This document shows, one piece after another, positions 1 to 9,500 of a stretch of DNA of 64,000 bases. The stretch is from CAVXFB01 sp963760935. Its GTDB lineage: Bacteria > Planctomycetota > Planctomycetia > Pirellulales > Thermoguttaceae. The stretch's first letter is position 1. Each line of letters opens with the position of its first letter. Made by a program: the position numbers and the translations under genes. Location of the stretch: assembly GCA_963760935.1 (NCBI GenBank), contig CAVXFB010000003.1, forward strand, positions 124,001 to 188,000, written 5' to 3'. Under the pieces are notes generated by a model. The model made no database searches and was not told where the DNA came from. It saw only the letters and a list, made by a program, of their open reading frames with translations.

Positions 1-150
1 CCTAGTCCAAGAACGGCCCTCAGCGTTTTGCACTACGAGCAATGGGGACTGGGTTCGCTGACGCTGCCTTACGATTGGGACCGCAGGGTATTCTTGTTCA
101 TGTTGCTCGCCGGCGTCGCCAAGCGTAGGCCAGCAGGCCAATAGCACCGA
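1..150 (-). repeat. Duplicated 3' end and flank, copy 1
   Basis: Bases 1-150 match 1362-1512 at most positions, covering the 3' flank and the PEP-CTERM codons of the two LamG genes. The match reaches the window edge, so the duplication may extend further left. Confidence 0.7.
60..69 (-). repeat. AGGYAGCGTY motif, copy a
   Basis: On the minus strand this reads AGGCAGCGTC. It lies 29 bases beyond the stop of the first LamG PEP-CTERM gene and belongs to the motif family described in the findings. Confidence 0.5.
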
Positions 151-1219
151 TGCCGAGGAGGACGAGGGTGGAGGGTTCGGGGATGCAGATGCAGTCGAGC
201 ATCACGCCTCCGCCATTGCTGTCGAGAGTGACGTAATAAAATCCGCCGTTGCCTACGTAGTAAGCCCCGGCGTCGCCTGCCGCTCCGGGGAGCCCGGAGG
301 CGGGCATCCAAGTATGGCCACCAACGACGGCCGTGCCGCTGCCAGCAGCGAAAAGGTCGAACAACGCCTGAGCATCCGCGGCACCGTAATTGAGCACTGG
401 GTCGTTGCCCAAGTTGTACAAGGCCTTAACTTCGGTGGCCGTCAGCACATTGTTCCAGATCCCCATGTCATCGATCGCACCGGAATAGAACTCATTCGGC
501 GAACCATCGTAAGCAACTCCAGAACCAACTACCGCCTTGTCCCAAGGGGCGACAAACGTGCTGTCAGACGAGATTGTGTTGACGATGGATCGACCCGTCT
601 GCTGGACGCCGTCGAAATAGAACGTCATGGTGCCCGTGCCGGCGGCGCCAGTGCCATCTACCAAGTTCCAGGTGTAAATGACTTGGTGCCATGCGCCATT
701 GTTCCAAGATGGAGCATAGCCCACGCTAAGGAGAGTGTTGTCTTCCGCCGTGCGGACGTACAAATACATGTAGTTCTGATCAGTGCCTGCACCACCGTCA
801 TAGCCACCCCCGATCAGCCACGACGTATCATCTTGTGCACGGCCGCGGGCGATTGTGGGCATGCTCATGTCGCTGCTCTTAACCCAAAGGGTCGCACTGC
901 CCGTCCATACCCCGCCCGTGTTGTCCCCATAAGGAGTTGGCTGCGGAAGACCGGCACCTGTCACGTCCATATAGTTCGCGCCATTGAAGGTTATGGCCTT
1001 CGTACCGACCACGCCCGTGGTGTAGATCGGCGAACCGACGAGCGCGCCGTTTGGCGCCCCGGTAACTGCATTGTTGGCGGTATCGTCGAACGTGTACAGG
1101 CTGATCAATGCAGCTTGGCTCGTAGCGATGGCGACCATCACCATCGTGATGGCCATCAGAAACAAACCGAACCTCGTCATACGGACGATGCAGGCGCTCA
1201 AACTTGCGATAACTTTCAT
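98..1219 (-). CDS. LamG-domain PEP-CTERM secreted protein
   Basis: Predicted surface protein of 373 aa. It begins with a signal peptide (MKVIAS..., then a hydrophobic stretch ending TSQA), continues with a concanavalin/LamG-like fold (YTFDD near the N-terminus, WHQVIYTW, YFDGVQ, DDMGIWNNVLTATEVKALYNLG) and ends in PEPSTLVLLGIGAIGLL plus an arginine cluster, the exosortase sorting signal. The chosen ATG has AAAGGAG about 8 nt upstream; a longer reading adds 11 residues without a ribosome site. The LamG fold usually binds carbohydrate or protein, but the ligand is unknown. It is a close paralogue of the gene at 1460-2539, sharing the C-terminal third and the 3' flank. Confidence 0.85.
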   Translation of the reverse strand: MKVIASLSACIVRMTRFGLFLMAITMVMVAIATSQAALISLYTFDDTANNAVTGAPNGALVGSPIYTTGVVGTKAITFNGANYMDVTGAGLPQPTPYGDNTGGVWTGSATLWVKSSDMSMPTIARGRAQDDTSWLIGGGYDGGAGTDQNYMYLYVRTAEDNTLLSVGYAPSWNNGAWHQVIYTWNLVDGTGAAGTGTMTFYFDGVQQTGRSIVNTISSDSTFVAPWDKAVVGSGVAYDGSPNEFYSGAIDDMGIWNNVLTATEVKALYNLGNDPVLNYGAADAQALFDLFAAGSGTAVVGGHTWMPASGLPGAAGDAGAYYVGNGGFYYVTLDSNGGGVMLDCICIPEPSTLVLLGIGAIGLLAYAWRRRRAT

Positions 1220-1361
1220 TTCAGAATCTCCTTTTGGAGCAAGGCGATGCAATAGTGGTCAAAAAGCAAAACTCGCTTCGATCGCGCGGTTGTCATTGAC
1301 GTTGAGCCACCGGCCCACTCCGCGCAACGCGACAGGCAGCGCATTACGCACAAGGGAAAGA

Positions 1362-1512
1362 CCTAGCCCAAGAACGGCCCGCAGTGTCTTGCACTGTGAG
1401 CAACGGGGAATAGGTTTGCCGACGCTACCTTACGATGGGTGCCGCAGGATGGGTCTTGTTCATATTGCTCGCCCGCGTCGCCAAGCGTAGACCAGCAGCC
1501 CGATAGCACCGT
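1362..1512 (-). repeat. Duplicated 3' end and flank, copy 2
   Basis: Second copy of the block at 1-150. It shows that the two LamG PEP-CTERM genes arose by tandem duplication that included downstream DNA. Confidence 0.7.
1421..1430 (-). repeat. AGGYAGCGTY motif, copy b
   Basis: Minus strand AAGGTAGCGTCGGCA, the same 15-mer as copy f, 30 bases past the stop of the gene at 1460-2539 and about 200 bases before the next start. Confidence 0.5.
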
Positions 1513-2539
1513 TGCCGAGGAGGACGATGGTGGAGGGTTCTGGGGTGTAGCCGACGAAGCCAATCACGCCACTGCCATTGGCGTCAAGAGTGACGTAGTG
1601 GTAATTCCAGACTCCTGGGGCAATCCCGACGTCGCCTGCTGCTCCAGGGAGCCCGGAGGCGGGCATCCAAGTACCGCCACTAACGACGGCCGTGCCGCTG
1701 CCAGCAAGGAATAGGTCGAACAGATACTGAGCCTCCTTGGCGCCGAAATTGAGCACCGGGTCGTTGCCCAAGTTGTACAAGGCCTTAACTTCGGTGGCCG
1801 TCAGCACGTTGTTCCAGGCCGCGTAATCGTCAAACATGGCAAGCTGGCTGGCATTGGGCTTGATGCCGGTGCCGCTGTCGGAGTCGGCGCCGAGAAGAAC
1901 CGTGCCGGTTGTGCTGCCATTGGGTGACGCCGACGTGAGCGTGCCGAGGCCCGTAGCGTTAAGATAGCAGGCGCCATCGACATAATAGGCCGCGCTACCA
2001 GTACCGCTGGCGCCTGTGCTTTGGGTCCACGTGGCGGTAACCAGGTGCCAAGCATTATTCATAAGGGCCGGCGACGTGGATGTCGTGGCAGGGCCGAAGG
2101 GGTGTCCCGGACCGTAAAAAGTCATCAAGGATCCATCCGTTTGATTGGTGTACAGGCCCATGTTGATGGCCCCGGTACCAGTGTTGCGAGAGCAGAAGAG
2201 GTTGCCGCTGGCGTTCTCGGCAGCACCTTTGACCCAGAAGCTCATACTGCCGCTCCAGAAGTTGTTGTCGCTGTCCGCGGGCCACGCATCATTGCCATAC
2301 GGAGCGTTGACGATGATCGCCGAGCCATTTGTGGAGGTGAGCGACGCCGAACTCGTGCCGATCTTGCCTTCGCCGGAATAGTTGCCAACGACGACCGTGG
2401 CGGCTGAAGTGATAGGAAAGCCCGCTGTGGCAGCACCGCTGCCTTCAAAGTTGTACTCGACCAGCAGCGCCGCTTGGCTCGTACAGATGGCGAACACCAC
2501 CATTGCCACGGCTAGAAGAAACATACTTATCTTTTTCAT
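1460..2539 (-). CDS. LamG-domain PEP-CTERM secreted protein (paralogue)
   Basis: Predicted surface protein of 359 aa. The signal peptide starts MKKISMFLLAVAMVVFA and ends TSQAALL. A LamG-like domain follows (FWVKGAAEN, WHLVTATWTQ, YYVDGAC, FDDYAAWNNVLTATEVKALYNLG), then the anchor PEPSTIVLLGNGAIGLL with a WRRGR tail. The ATG is preceded by AAGGAAA; the 49 extra residues of the longest reading lack a signal peptide and are rejected. It shares the motif TATEVKALYNLGNDPVLN with its neighbour. The 3' part looks like a recent duplicate, while the lectin-like centre has diverged, which suggests diversification of ligand binding. Confidence 0.85.
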   Translation of the reverse strand: MKKISMFLLAVAMVVFAICTSQAALLVEYNFEGSGAATAGFPITSAATVVVGNYSGEGKIGTSSASLTSTNGSAIIVNAPYGNDAWPADSDNNFWSGSMSFWVKGAAENASGNLFCSRNTGTGAINMGLYTNQTDGSLMTFYGPGHPFGPATTSTSPALMNNAWHLVTATWTQSTGASGTGSAAYYVDGACYLNATGLGTLTSASPNGSTTGTVLLGADSDSGTGIKPNASQLAMFDDYAAWNNVLTATEVKALYNLGNDPVLNFGAKEAQYLFDLFLAGSGTAVVSGGTWMPASGLPGAAGDVGIAPGVWNYHYVTLDANGSGVIGFVGYTPEPSTIVLLGNGAIGLLVYAWRRGRAI

Positions 2540-2809
2540 TTGGATTTCCTTAGTGCGAGACGAAGGGCTGACGGGATAGCTCCTTTGTCCAGATCTTGTT
2601 GTGCGACACGCGATAAAGGCAGAGAGCGGTTCCCGACAATTCGCTTCGACCCCAATACCGAGAAACACATTTGACCCGCATAGCACTCGGAACGCTCAAT
2701 GCCACATCACCACCGCCCGATTCTCCGGGCACTGGCCGTCGTGCTGGGAGACCGACCGTGGCGGTAAGTAAGCGATCACCGAGAGCGCAACGGATTGCGC
2801 GTAGATTAG

Positions 2810-2819
2810 GACGCTACCT
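2810..2819 (-). repeat. AGGYAGCGTY motif, copy c
   Basis: Minus strand AGGTAGCGTC, 81 bases beyond the stop of the gene ending at 2900. The rest of the 360-base gap 2540-2899 shows no gene or terminator that I can support. Confidence 0.45.
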
Positions 2820-2899
2820 CGGAACTTCGGCCAAGAGGCTAACTGCCAAATGCCCGCGCGTGGGCCGTAACGTCTATGCCACCGATACCCGGCACAAGC

Positions 2900-3742
2900 T
2901 CAGCTTCGGCGGCGACGCCAAGCGTAGGCCAGCGCGCCCAGAGCGGCCGTGAGCAGCAACACCAGCGTGCCGGGCTCGGGAACAGTTGTTTCGGCCAGCA
3001 TGAAGCCCTCCATGCCATAGGACTTCTTGGCCTCACCTGGGCCAGCAGCGCCCACGTTCTGCGATATGACTGTGAAGCTACCATCGGCTGCGGTAATGCC
3101 CGTCCACCGCGCCACGTATCCGTTCACGGTGTTGTAGCCGGTATTGAACTCGACCACATTAGGGGAGATTTGGGTCACGCCAAGGGTGCTGGCGTTGGTG
3201 TACGTATCGGCGCCGATGATGCTGAACTTCGTCCAGCGGGAGGAAGTTCCGCTACCGTCGTAGGACACACTGTCGCGGTTGGCGGTGGTGACAAACTCGT
3301 AGGACTTGCTTGGGTCCAATCCTGTAAACGTGACTTGGTAGTACCAATCCGAGGAGGACGAGTTGTAGGACGTACTCCAATCGCCAAGGTTTACCTTGCC
3401 GTTGAACACGCTGTACGCATCCGTGCCAGAACTAGGAGCGGCGGAAATGCTGCCAGAGATGTTCGCCCCCGTCAACGTGGCCGTCACTGATGTGTATGGG
3501 CCACTTGTGAAGTCTTTGAGCAGGCCGCTGGGCGTCTCAAAGCCACCTCCATCACCCATGTAGGCGCTGTAAATGGTCGTATTGGCCGGACTCCCGCCGT
3601 GGACGCAATCGTTGTAGGTCACGAAGTCAGCCACGGCCGACGCCGTGCCGGCCGCCATCACCGCCGCCACACCCATTATTGCAATCATTAAGCGTTTTAT
3701 TTTGATTCTCCACTTTGGCCCGTAACGGGCCGTATAGGTCAT
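2900..3742 (-). CDS. PEP-CTERM secreted protein of unknown fold
   Basis: Protein of up to 280 aa with a hydrophobic signal segment (MIAIMGVAAVMAAGTASA), a beta-rich body without a domain I recognise (it alludes to a lectin-like or fibronectin-like sandwich: YYQVTFTGLDPSKSYEF, RWTGITAADGSFTV) and the anchor VPEPGTLVLLLTAALGALAYAWRRRRS. The start is uncertain. The ATG used here has no ribosome site. The well-placed GGAG leads instead to an ATA codon at 3700-3698, giving (M)KRLMIAIMG, which aligns with neighbouring genes. An ATG at 3688 would leave a signal peptide without basic residues. Confidence 0.75.
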   Translation of the reverse strand: MTYTARYGPKWRIKIKRLMIAIMGVAAVMAAGTASAVADFVTYNDCVHGGSPANTTIYSAYMGDGGGFETPSGLLKDFTSGPYTSVTATLTGANISGSISAAPSSGTDAYSVFNGKVNLGDWSTSYNSSSSDWYYQVTFTGLDPSKSYEFVTTANRDSVSYDGSGTSSRWTKFSIIGADTYTNASTLGVTQISPNVVEFNTGYNTVNGYVARWTGITAADGSFTVISQNVGAAGPGEAKKSYGMEGFMLAETTVPEPGTLVLLLTAALGALAYAWRRRRS

Positions 3743-3993
3743 CTCGGAAGCTAGGAATTACACAAACGTGGTCTCAGGAAGTTGCCTCGTCGTTTTACAT
3801 CTACTTGCTGGGAAATGATCGCCATCCGTGAAAACCGATTCGCCATCCGTTGCACGCGCCACGCTCATCTTGCTTCTGCGTTCACTTCTGGGAGATTCGT
3901 GACGGCTTTGCGTCGGCGGACGCGTCAGCAAGCCACAGAATGTGCGCAAAAAGAAACAAATCCTCGGAAGCAGGACCGTTTCAACTGGATGCG

Positions 3994-4003
3994 AACGCTG
4001 CCT
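3994..4003 (-). repeat. AGGYAGCGTY motif, copy d
   Basis: Minus strand AAGGCAGCGTTCGCA, 86 bases past the stop at 4089. A weak hairpin (TCCT/AGGA arms) followed by a T-rich run lies about 20 bases further on. The rest of the 3743-4088 gap holds nothing else I can support. Confidence 0.5.
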
Positions 4004-4088
4004 TCATGTGTTGCGTTGGTAAGCGAAGAGACAAAGATGGTCCGCCGATTGGTTTTGGAAAAAAGGCTCTCTCACCCTGTGCACAAGC

Positions 4089-5132
4089 TCAGCTTCGCCG
4101 ACGACGCCAAGCGTAGGCCAGCAGGCCCAGACCAGCCGTCACCAGCAGCACCAACGTACCCGGTTCGGGAACGGCGGCAAACAAAACCGGTTCGTAAAAA
4201 CTGGGACTGGCGCCGGCTGCATGACCATGCTCGTACGTCACATAAAAACCGCTCCCATCAGGAGCCATCGAGATTCCGGAAATTGCGTCACCCACGCTGT
4301 AACCGCCGTAGCCGGGCAGGCCCAGGCTGGCCCAAGGGGGAGTTAGCGACGTAGCCAGCGAGAGATCGGAGTTCAGAACGTCGATGCGGCCGGCATAGGC
4401 CTCGGTAACCAAGACCTGATCGCCGCAGAACGCGATGGAGTATGGGTTTGTCATCGGCACGGAACCCAGAAGGGTGCCCGTGCTGCTGAACTTCGAGACC
4501 TTGCCGCTGGTGGTGGAACCCTGGGGGTCGGCGACCCAGATCGTGCCGTCAGGCGCCACGCCAACACCGCGCATGTCGCTACCGATGCTGTTGAGGACTC
4601 CATCGCCGTCCAGACCGTCCAAAGTAGCGCCGGTAATCGTGCTGCCGGACTCGGTCAGTACATAGCGACTCAGCGTGTTCGCCCCACCACGTTCAGTGGT
4701 GTAAAGGGCCAGCGCGCCGCTTTCGCGCAAAACGGTAATGCCCTCGGTTTTGACCGGTTGCGTAATCTCATACAGAGAGTTCAGGTCAGCGTCGTAAACG
4801 TGAACGGACTCGCCGTTGACGCCGGTGGTATAGACGCGTCCTTGATCGTCCACTGCAATGCTCTTGCCGCGGTCGCTGATGGTTGCGACAACGTTACCGG
4901 TAGCGATGTTGACTTTATTTACGGTCGGGCCATTGTTGTATCCCAGATACAAATACTGGCCGCTTGGATCGACGGCGATTCCGCGATTGTCGGCCGGGTT
5001 AACCGCTGTGTGACTGTAGGCGATTGACCAAGTCACGTCGACCGGGTTAATCACTGTCGCCTGGGTTTGGCCAATCATCGACGTCAGCAGCAGTGCTACG
5101 ACGATAACCACTAGCATCATCGAACGTCTCAT
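4089..5132 (-). CDS. Beta-propeller (YncE/NHL-like) PEP-CTERM protein
   Basis: Secreted protein of 347 aa. The signal peptide is MRRSMMLVVIVVALLLTSMI, with GGAG 7 nt before the ATG. Blades repeat with the pattern of YncE/NHL propellers: RGIAVDPSGQYLYLGYNNG, GKSIAVDDQGRVYTTGV, MRGVGVAPDGTIWVADPQG, YSIAFCGDQVLVTEAYAG. The C-terminus VPEPGTLVLLVTAGLGLLAYAWRRRRS is a PEP-CTERM anchor. Such propellers bind ligands or proteins at the surface. BtuG of Bacteroidetes is a YncE-like B12-binding propeller, but this gene has no cobalamin riboswitch in its leader, so a B12 role is only a thought. Confidence 0.8.
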   Translation of the reverse strand: MRRSMMLVVIVVALLLTSMIGQTQATVINPVDVTWSIAYSHTAVNPADNRGIAVDPSGQYLYLGYNNGPTVNKVNIATGNVVATISDRGKSIAVDDQGRVYTTGVNGESVHVYDADLNSLYEITQPVKTEGITVLRESGALALYTTERGGANTLSRYVLTESGSTITGATLDGLDGDGVLNSIGSDMRGVGVAPDGTIWVADPQGSTTSGKVSKFSSTGTLLGSVPMTNPYSIAFCGDQVLVTEAYAGRIDVLNSDLSLATSLTPPWASLGLPGYGGYSVGDAISGISMAPDGSGFYVTYEHGHAAGASPSFYEPVLFAAVPEPGTLVLLVTAGLGLLAYAWRRRRS

Positions 5133-5336
5133 CTTCAATCTCCTTTGGTCCGTTCGGACCGCTAAATCGTTTTTGGAGTTAAGAACGAATACAAACACTC
5201 CTGCACTTTCGAAAACCTGGCTCGTTCTGGATTGGGTTCTGTGAACCGAGACTTAGCCCGGGCCAAAACGACAATATCCGGCGAACGAGTGGCTGACCCA
5301 CATTATGCGGGCCAAAAAAATGCAGCCAAGAAACAA

Positions 5337-5362
5337 AAGACGTCCCCGATGCGGGACGTCTT
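5337..5362 (-). terminator. Rho-independent terminator
   Basis: Perfect 10-bp arms AAGACGTCCC and GGGACGTCTT around a 6-base loop, followed on the minus strand by TTGTTTCTT. It sits about 100 bases downstream of the PEP-CTERM gene ending at 5461. Confidence 0.8.
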
Positions 5363-5373
5363 CAATCGCTGCG

Positions 5374-5383
5374 AACGCTGCCT
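5374..5383 (-). repeat. AGGYAGCGTY motif, copy e
   Basis: Minus strand GAGGCAGCGTTCGCA, 78 bases past the stop at 5461 and directly before the terminator hairpin at 5337-5362. Confidence 0.5.
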
Positions 5384-5460
5384 CTTACGATGATCGCCAA
5401 CATGGCGCTACACAATATTCAATACTTGGAACTTACTACTTACTACTATCTGTTGGAACG

Positions 5461-6129
5461 CTAATAGTTCCGGCGTCGTCGCCAAGCGCGGGCCAGCAGG
5501 AAGAATCCGGCTGCGGTCAACAGGGCGCACGACGAGGGTTCCGGAATTGACGATAACGATCCGGAGTAACTCGTGGCGTTCACCTGGCCATCCGTCAACA
5601 ACTCCGTCAGCGAATGCTGGCTGGTCGCCGAGAACTGAAAAGTCAACACGGCCGTCTGCTGCTGCCCGTTGACGATGGCGATCAAGTCGCTGTCAGTACC
5701 GGAGTAGGTGAAGTTGCTGAGGTTGGCCGAGCCTGTGCCCAAGGCCCCAAACAGTTCATTGAGAACTTGGACATTGAACCAGTCCAAGTCCGCCGTCAGC
5801 GGTTGGCTGACTCCGTCCCACAACTGAAGCGTGCCGTCGGTCGTCGTAACGCCGGCTTGCTCGAAACCCGGCACTGGGCTGGTGATCGCCCCAACGGTGA
5901 ACGTTCCGCCGATGTTGCCGAAGAGGCCCACCAAACCGGGCACGGTCGAGTCCGTGATCAGAAAATCATAGGTCCCCGTATTGGGAAACGTGATCGTGTC
6001 GCCGGTACCGGTGAATTGGAGTGATGCCCCAACGACATTGGCAAAATCGCAACTGATCGTTTCGGCGTTGGCGACTTGGGCCATCACACCGCACAAAGCA
6101 ATGAACGCGAATCGTTGAAACCAATACAT
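5461..6129 (-). CDS. PEP-CTERM secreted protein
   Basis: Protein of 222 aa: signal peptide MYWFQRFAFIALCGVMAQVANA, a beta-rich body (GTGDTITFPNTGTYDFLI, GTLQLWDGVSQPLTADLDWF) and the anchor SIPEPSSCALLTAAGFFLLARAWRRRRNY. I do not recognise the body as a named domain. The only start that gives a signal peptide is the ATG used; no strong ribosome site precedes it. The terminator at 5337-5362 ends this transcription unit. Confidence 0.75.
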   Translation of the reverse strand: MYWFQRFAFIALCGVMAQVANAETISCDFANVVGASLQFTGTGDTITFPNTGTYDFLITDSTVPGLVGLFGNIGGTFTVGAITSPVPGFEQAGVTTTDGTLQLWDGVSQPLTADLDWFNVQVLNELFGALGTGSANLSNFTYSGTDSDLIAIVNGQQQTAVLTFQFSATSQHSLTELLTDGQVNATSYSGSLSSIPEPSSCALLTAAGFFLLARAWRRRRNY

Positions 6130-6295
6130 GTCAGTATTCCCCTATGCGGTTTGGAACCACGTCGAAGGCCGACCACATCTTCCCGGCATTGCCCGACCGC
6201 GCGTACAGAACCTTCCTGGGGATACGCAGCCAGGAGGTCCCAATCCACGTATGGACGGGCAAAGTCGCTTGGAAAGAAGCTGCCGAGGAAGAAAG

Positions 6296-6321
6296 AAGGC
6301 TTCTCAGAAATGCGAAGCCTT
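6296..6321 (-). terminator. Probable rho-independent terminator
   Basis: 8-bp arms AAGGCTTC and GAAGCCTT around a 10-base loop, followed on the minus strand by CTTTCTTCC. It lies in the 460-base gap 6130-6590 after the large gene ending at 6591. Confidence 0.6.
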
Positions 6322-6334
6322 CGGATCGGCTGCC

Positions 6335-6344
6335 GACGCTACCT
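6335..6344 (-). repeat. AGGYAGCGTY motif, copy f
   Basis: Minus strand AAGGTAGCGTCGGCA, identical over 15 bases to copy b, about 250 bases past the stop at 6591 and just before the hairpin at 6296-6321. Confidence 0.5.
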
Positions 6345-6590
6345 TGAAGTTAACTGGAAGTTAAAAGGTGATGTAAAAATACCTTACGGCACCACACCCA
6401 TCACGGCCACTATACCGCAATCAGTGGCACCGTCAACATTCTGGCGCGGGTAGCTCGCAAGAATAGAAAAAATCAGTTCCGTTGGGGGGATAAACTACTG
6501 TTGAATCGCCCCACCTGTGGTAATGAGAAATCGCAAGTCCTTTCTCGGCAGAGCTATCGGTAGGTGATGATCGCTTGAGATGGGATCCCG

Positions 6591-9500
6591 TTAGGTGAGG
6601 TGGACCCGGCTGGAGCCTGCCAAGACCTCGTCGATGGCACTGGCGCAGCTTGCAGTCGCTTCGCGCCCGGCAATCCAGTCAAGGTCCCACGGCGAGTCGA
6701 AGTATTTCAGAGATACCGCCGGTTCTTCCGAACTCAGCACGGTATCGCCGGCTTCAAGAGACATGAGCCGGTCGATCATCTTGGCTGCCCACGGCGCCGG
6801 TTCAGATCGCACCGTCACGGCGCCGTCAGTGGTCTTATACCGCGTCAACGTATCATTCGAATGGTCTAGTCGTAGGTCCACTGGGACTCGTTCAGCGGGC
6901 AGCGGGTAGTGCAGTTCGACTTTCGCGCTATTCCGGAGCGCCCATTGTGCCAGACGCGCATCGAGCGCCGTTGCCACGTTCTGGTGTTGAGCTGCTGGTA
7001 GAGCCACCACGTTATCGTCAAGCGTGGCACGTGACATGTCCACTAGCCTCGGACTCGTGGCTTCGCTGGTAATGGCAGAGGCGTTGACGAGTTGGGACGT
7101 CGCAGTCTGCAAAGGTGGTGTCGCTATTGGCGGCGGCCGATCACTGGTTTGGGCATTCAGCGGAATCGGTGTTCCAACAGATGCCGGCGGCACATCGCTG
7201 GTGCTGCCCGCCGGGATCAGCAAGCCCACAGACTGGTTGTACGTCGACAGCAGCTTGCTTAGATCGGCGAAATCGACCATTCCATCGTAATTGAAGTCGC
7301 CGTCAGCCCACACGCCGGCCTGATTGTACTTCGACAGCAACTTGCTCAAATCGCTGAAGTTCACGCTGCCATCTAGATTGGCGTCGCCGTACATCGTGTA
7401 GGCAATGCTGATCGTGTTCGTGGTGGTATTATCGATCCAGCCCAAGCCGCGTGTCGTGTCGGCGGTGGTGCTCTGAAACTTGCCGGTGTTGAAGTGCGTT
7501 CCGCTGCCAGCGTTATAGCTCGTAGTGATCAAAGTCTTAATTGCGACCACCGGGTCGGCCTCGCCCGAATAATCGAGGACGAGCATGCCACCCTTGATGT
7601 TGGCACCGGCGCCATTCAACGCTGGCACCATGGCTTGCGCGATGCCTTGCAACACCAGCTTGCCAGCTTCCACCGTGGTCACACCACTGTAGGTATTGAG
7701 GGTGTTGATGGTTACCGTGCCGGTGCCCTGCTTCGTGACGGTCGTCGTGGCGCCGGCAATGCCCTGGGCGCCCGTCACGGTGAAGTTCTTGCTGGAATCG
7801 TTGAAAGTGATAGTCGAGGGAGTGACGTCTGCGCCGTCAATGAATACGCTCGTACCAGTGGCCGTATCATTAAAGACTACATTGACACCGTTGAAATAGT
7901 CGGCCGACGTGGCGTCGCTGGTCTTCTTCCAATTGCCGGATCCGACGGCCGTGCTCCAAGTCGAGCTGCCGGCTCCCGACCACGTAACGTCGACGGGAAC
8001 AGCGAACACCATGCCGCCGCCGCTGCCGTTGAGCACGACGTAGCTTGCCCCCACCGAGCCGGCGGCGCCGGCCAAACCACTGGCTACATACGTCCAAGTT
8101 CGTCCGTCGCTGGTAGCGACGCCGGCGCCGGCGGAAAACGCATCGAACAATGCGCTGGCGTCCTTGGCGTTGTACTTTGTGCCGGCCACGCCGGCGATTC
8201 CCAGGTTATACAGGGCGCTGACCTGAGTCGTATTAAGTCGCGTGCCCCAGACGGCGAAGTCGTCCATCGCTCCCTGGCTGCCCCACGTGGTGTCAGCGTA
8301 GTCGCGTGAGACGCCCCATTGGCTGAAATTTCCGATGTCCGTGGTGCGGGTGACGGTTTCGGACGTTATGCTCTTGGTCAGTGCCGTGCCGTCGAGGTAG
8401 ATCGTGGCATCGCTCGCGGAGCCGACGTCGACGCTATAGCTTACGGTCAACAGGTGCCAATTCCCATCGTGCCAACCGGAGTTAGTGGCCGAGTAGGAAG
8501 CCTCGCCGTAGCCGCTCTTGGTATACCAATACAATTTGTTGGTGTTGAAGTCCGCGTACGCGCCATGATTGATGGTACCGGTGCCGTTGGAGGCTACCCA
8601 CAACATCGGCAGATTGCGGGCGCCGCTCTGGGCGATCTTGATCCAGATACTCTCGGTGCCCACGAGCGCCCCGCCGGCAGTCGAATTGGGACGGGAGTTG
8701 GCAGCTTCGTCGAAATACGATGTGCTGCCGGATAGCGCGAGCCCGCCGGCGCCAATCAGCGCATTGGCGCCGCCGCTGCCACTGGTGGCTCCACCGGCCG
8801 CCGCGCCGCCCGTCGGCGCGCCGGGGCAATCTGACCACCGACCGAATCGTCGAACGTGTAGTCACTCAACAACTGCACAGGCTGGCTCAGCGTGGCGGCG
8901 CTGACCGTGTTGCTATTGGTCGAGTCATTGCTGCCGCCTATGGTGGCTCGCACACGATAGTAATAGGTCGTGCTGGAGAACAGTCCGGTAGACTGGAACG
9001 TGGTGACGTTGGACCCCACGGTGGCCGTCGACAGGTTTTGGGAAAATGCGCTGTCGAGGGCCCGATCGATCTCGAACGCGGTCTCGTTGGTGCTGTTGTC
9101 GCTCCAGGCCAAATTGATCTGACTACCGGAGACGGCCGTGGCGCCGAGGCCTGACGGCGCGTACCGGAGCACCGACGGTCAGCGTCGTCGCGCTGGCCGT
9201 GTTGCTATTGGCAGAATCATTGGTTCCGCCAATTGTCGCTCGCACGCGGTAATAGTAGATCCTGCCCGAGGTGAGGCCCGTGGACTGGTACGTGGTAACG
9301 TTGGACCCCACAGTGAAAGTGGTGAGGCTGTTGGTAAACGTGCTGTTGCGGGCCCGGTCGATCTCGAACGCGGTCTCGTTGGTGCTGTTGTCGCTCCAAC
9401 TCAGGTTGATCTGGCTGGTGGAGACGGCCGTGGCGCCGAGAACTGACGGCGCTGCCGGGGGGGCGACAACTTGGGTCGTCGCGCTGGCCGTGTTGCTATT

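Noticed and set aside
314..1255. Long plus-strand frame opposite the first LamG gene
   Set aside because: Antisense shadow; the minus strand has signal peptide, LamG motifs and PEP-CTERM anchor.
4089..5132. BtuG-like role for the PEP-CTERM propeller
   Set aside because: Fold similarity only; its leader lacks cobalamin riboswitch blocks, and YncE-like propellers are common.
6144..6347. Plus-strand frame in the PEP-CTERM gap, with AGCCAGGAGG resembling a B12 box
   Set aside because: No ribosome site and no GCAAATCC or TGTAACC core near it; the riboswitch resemblance is limited to one block.
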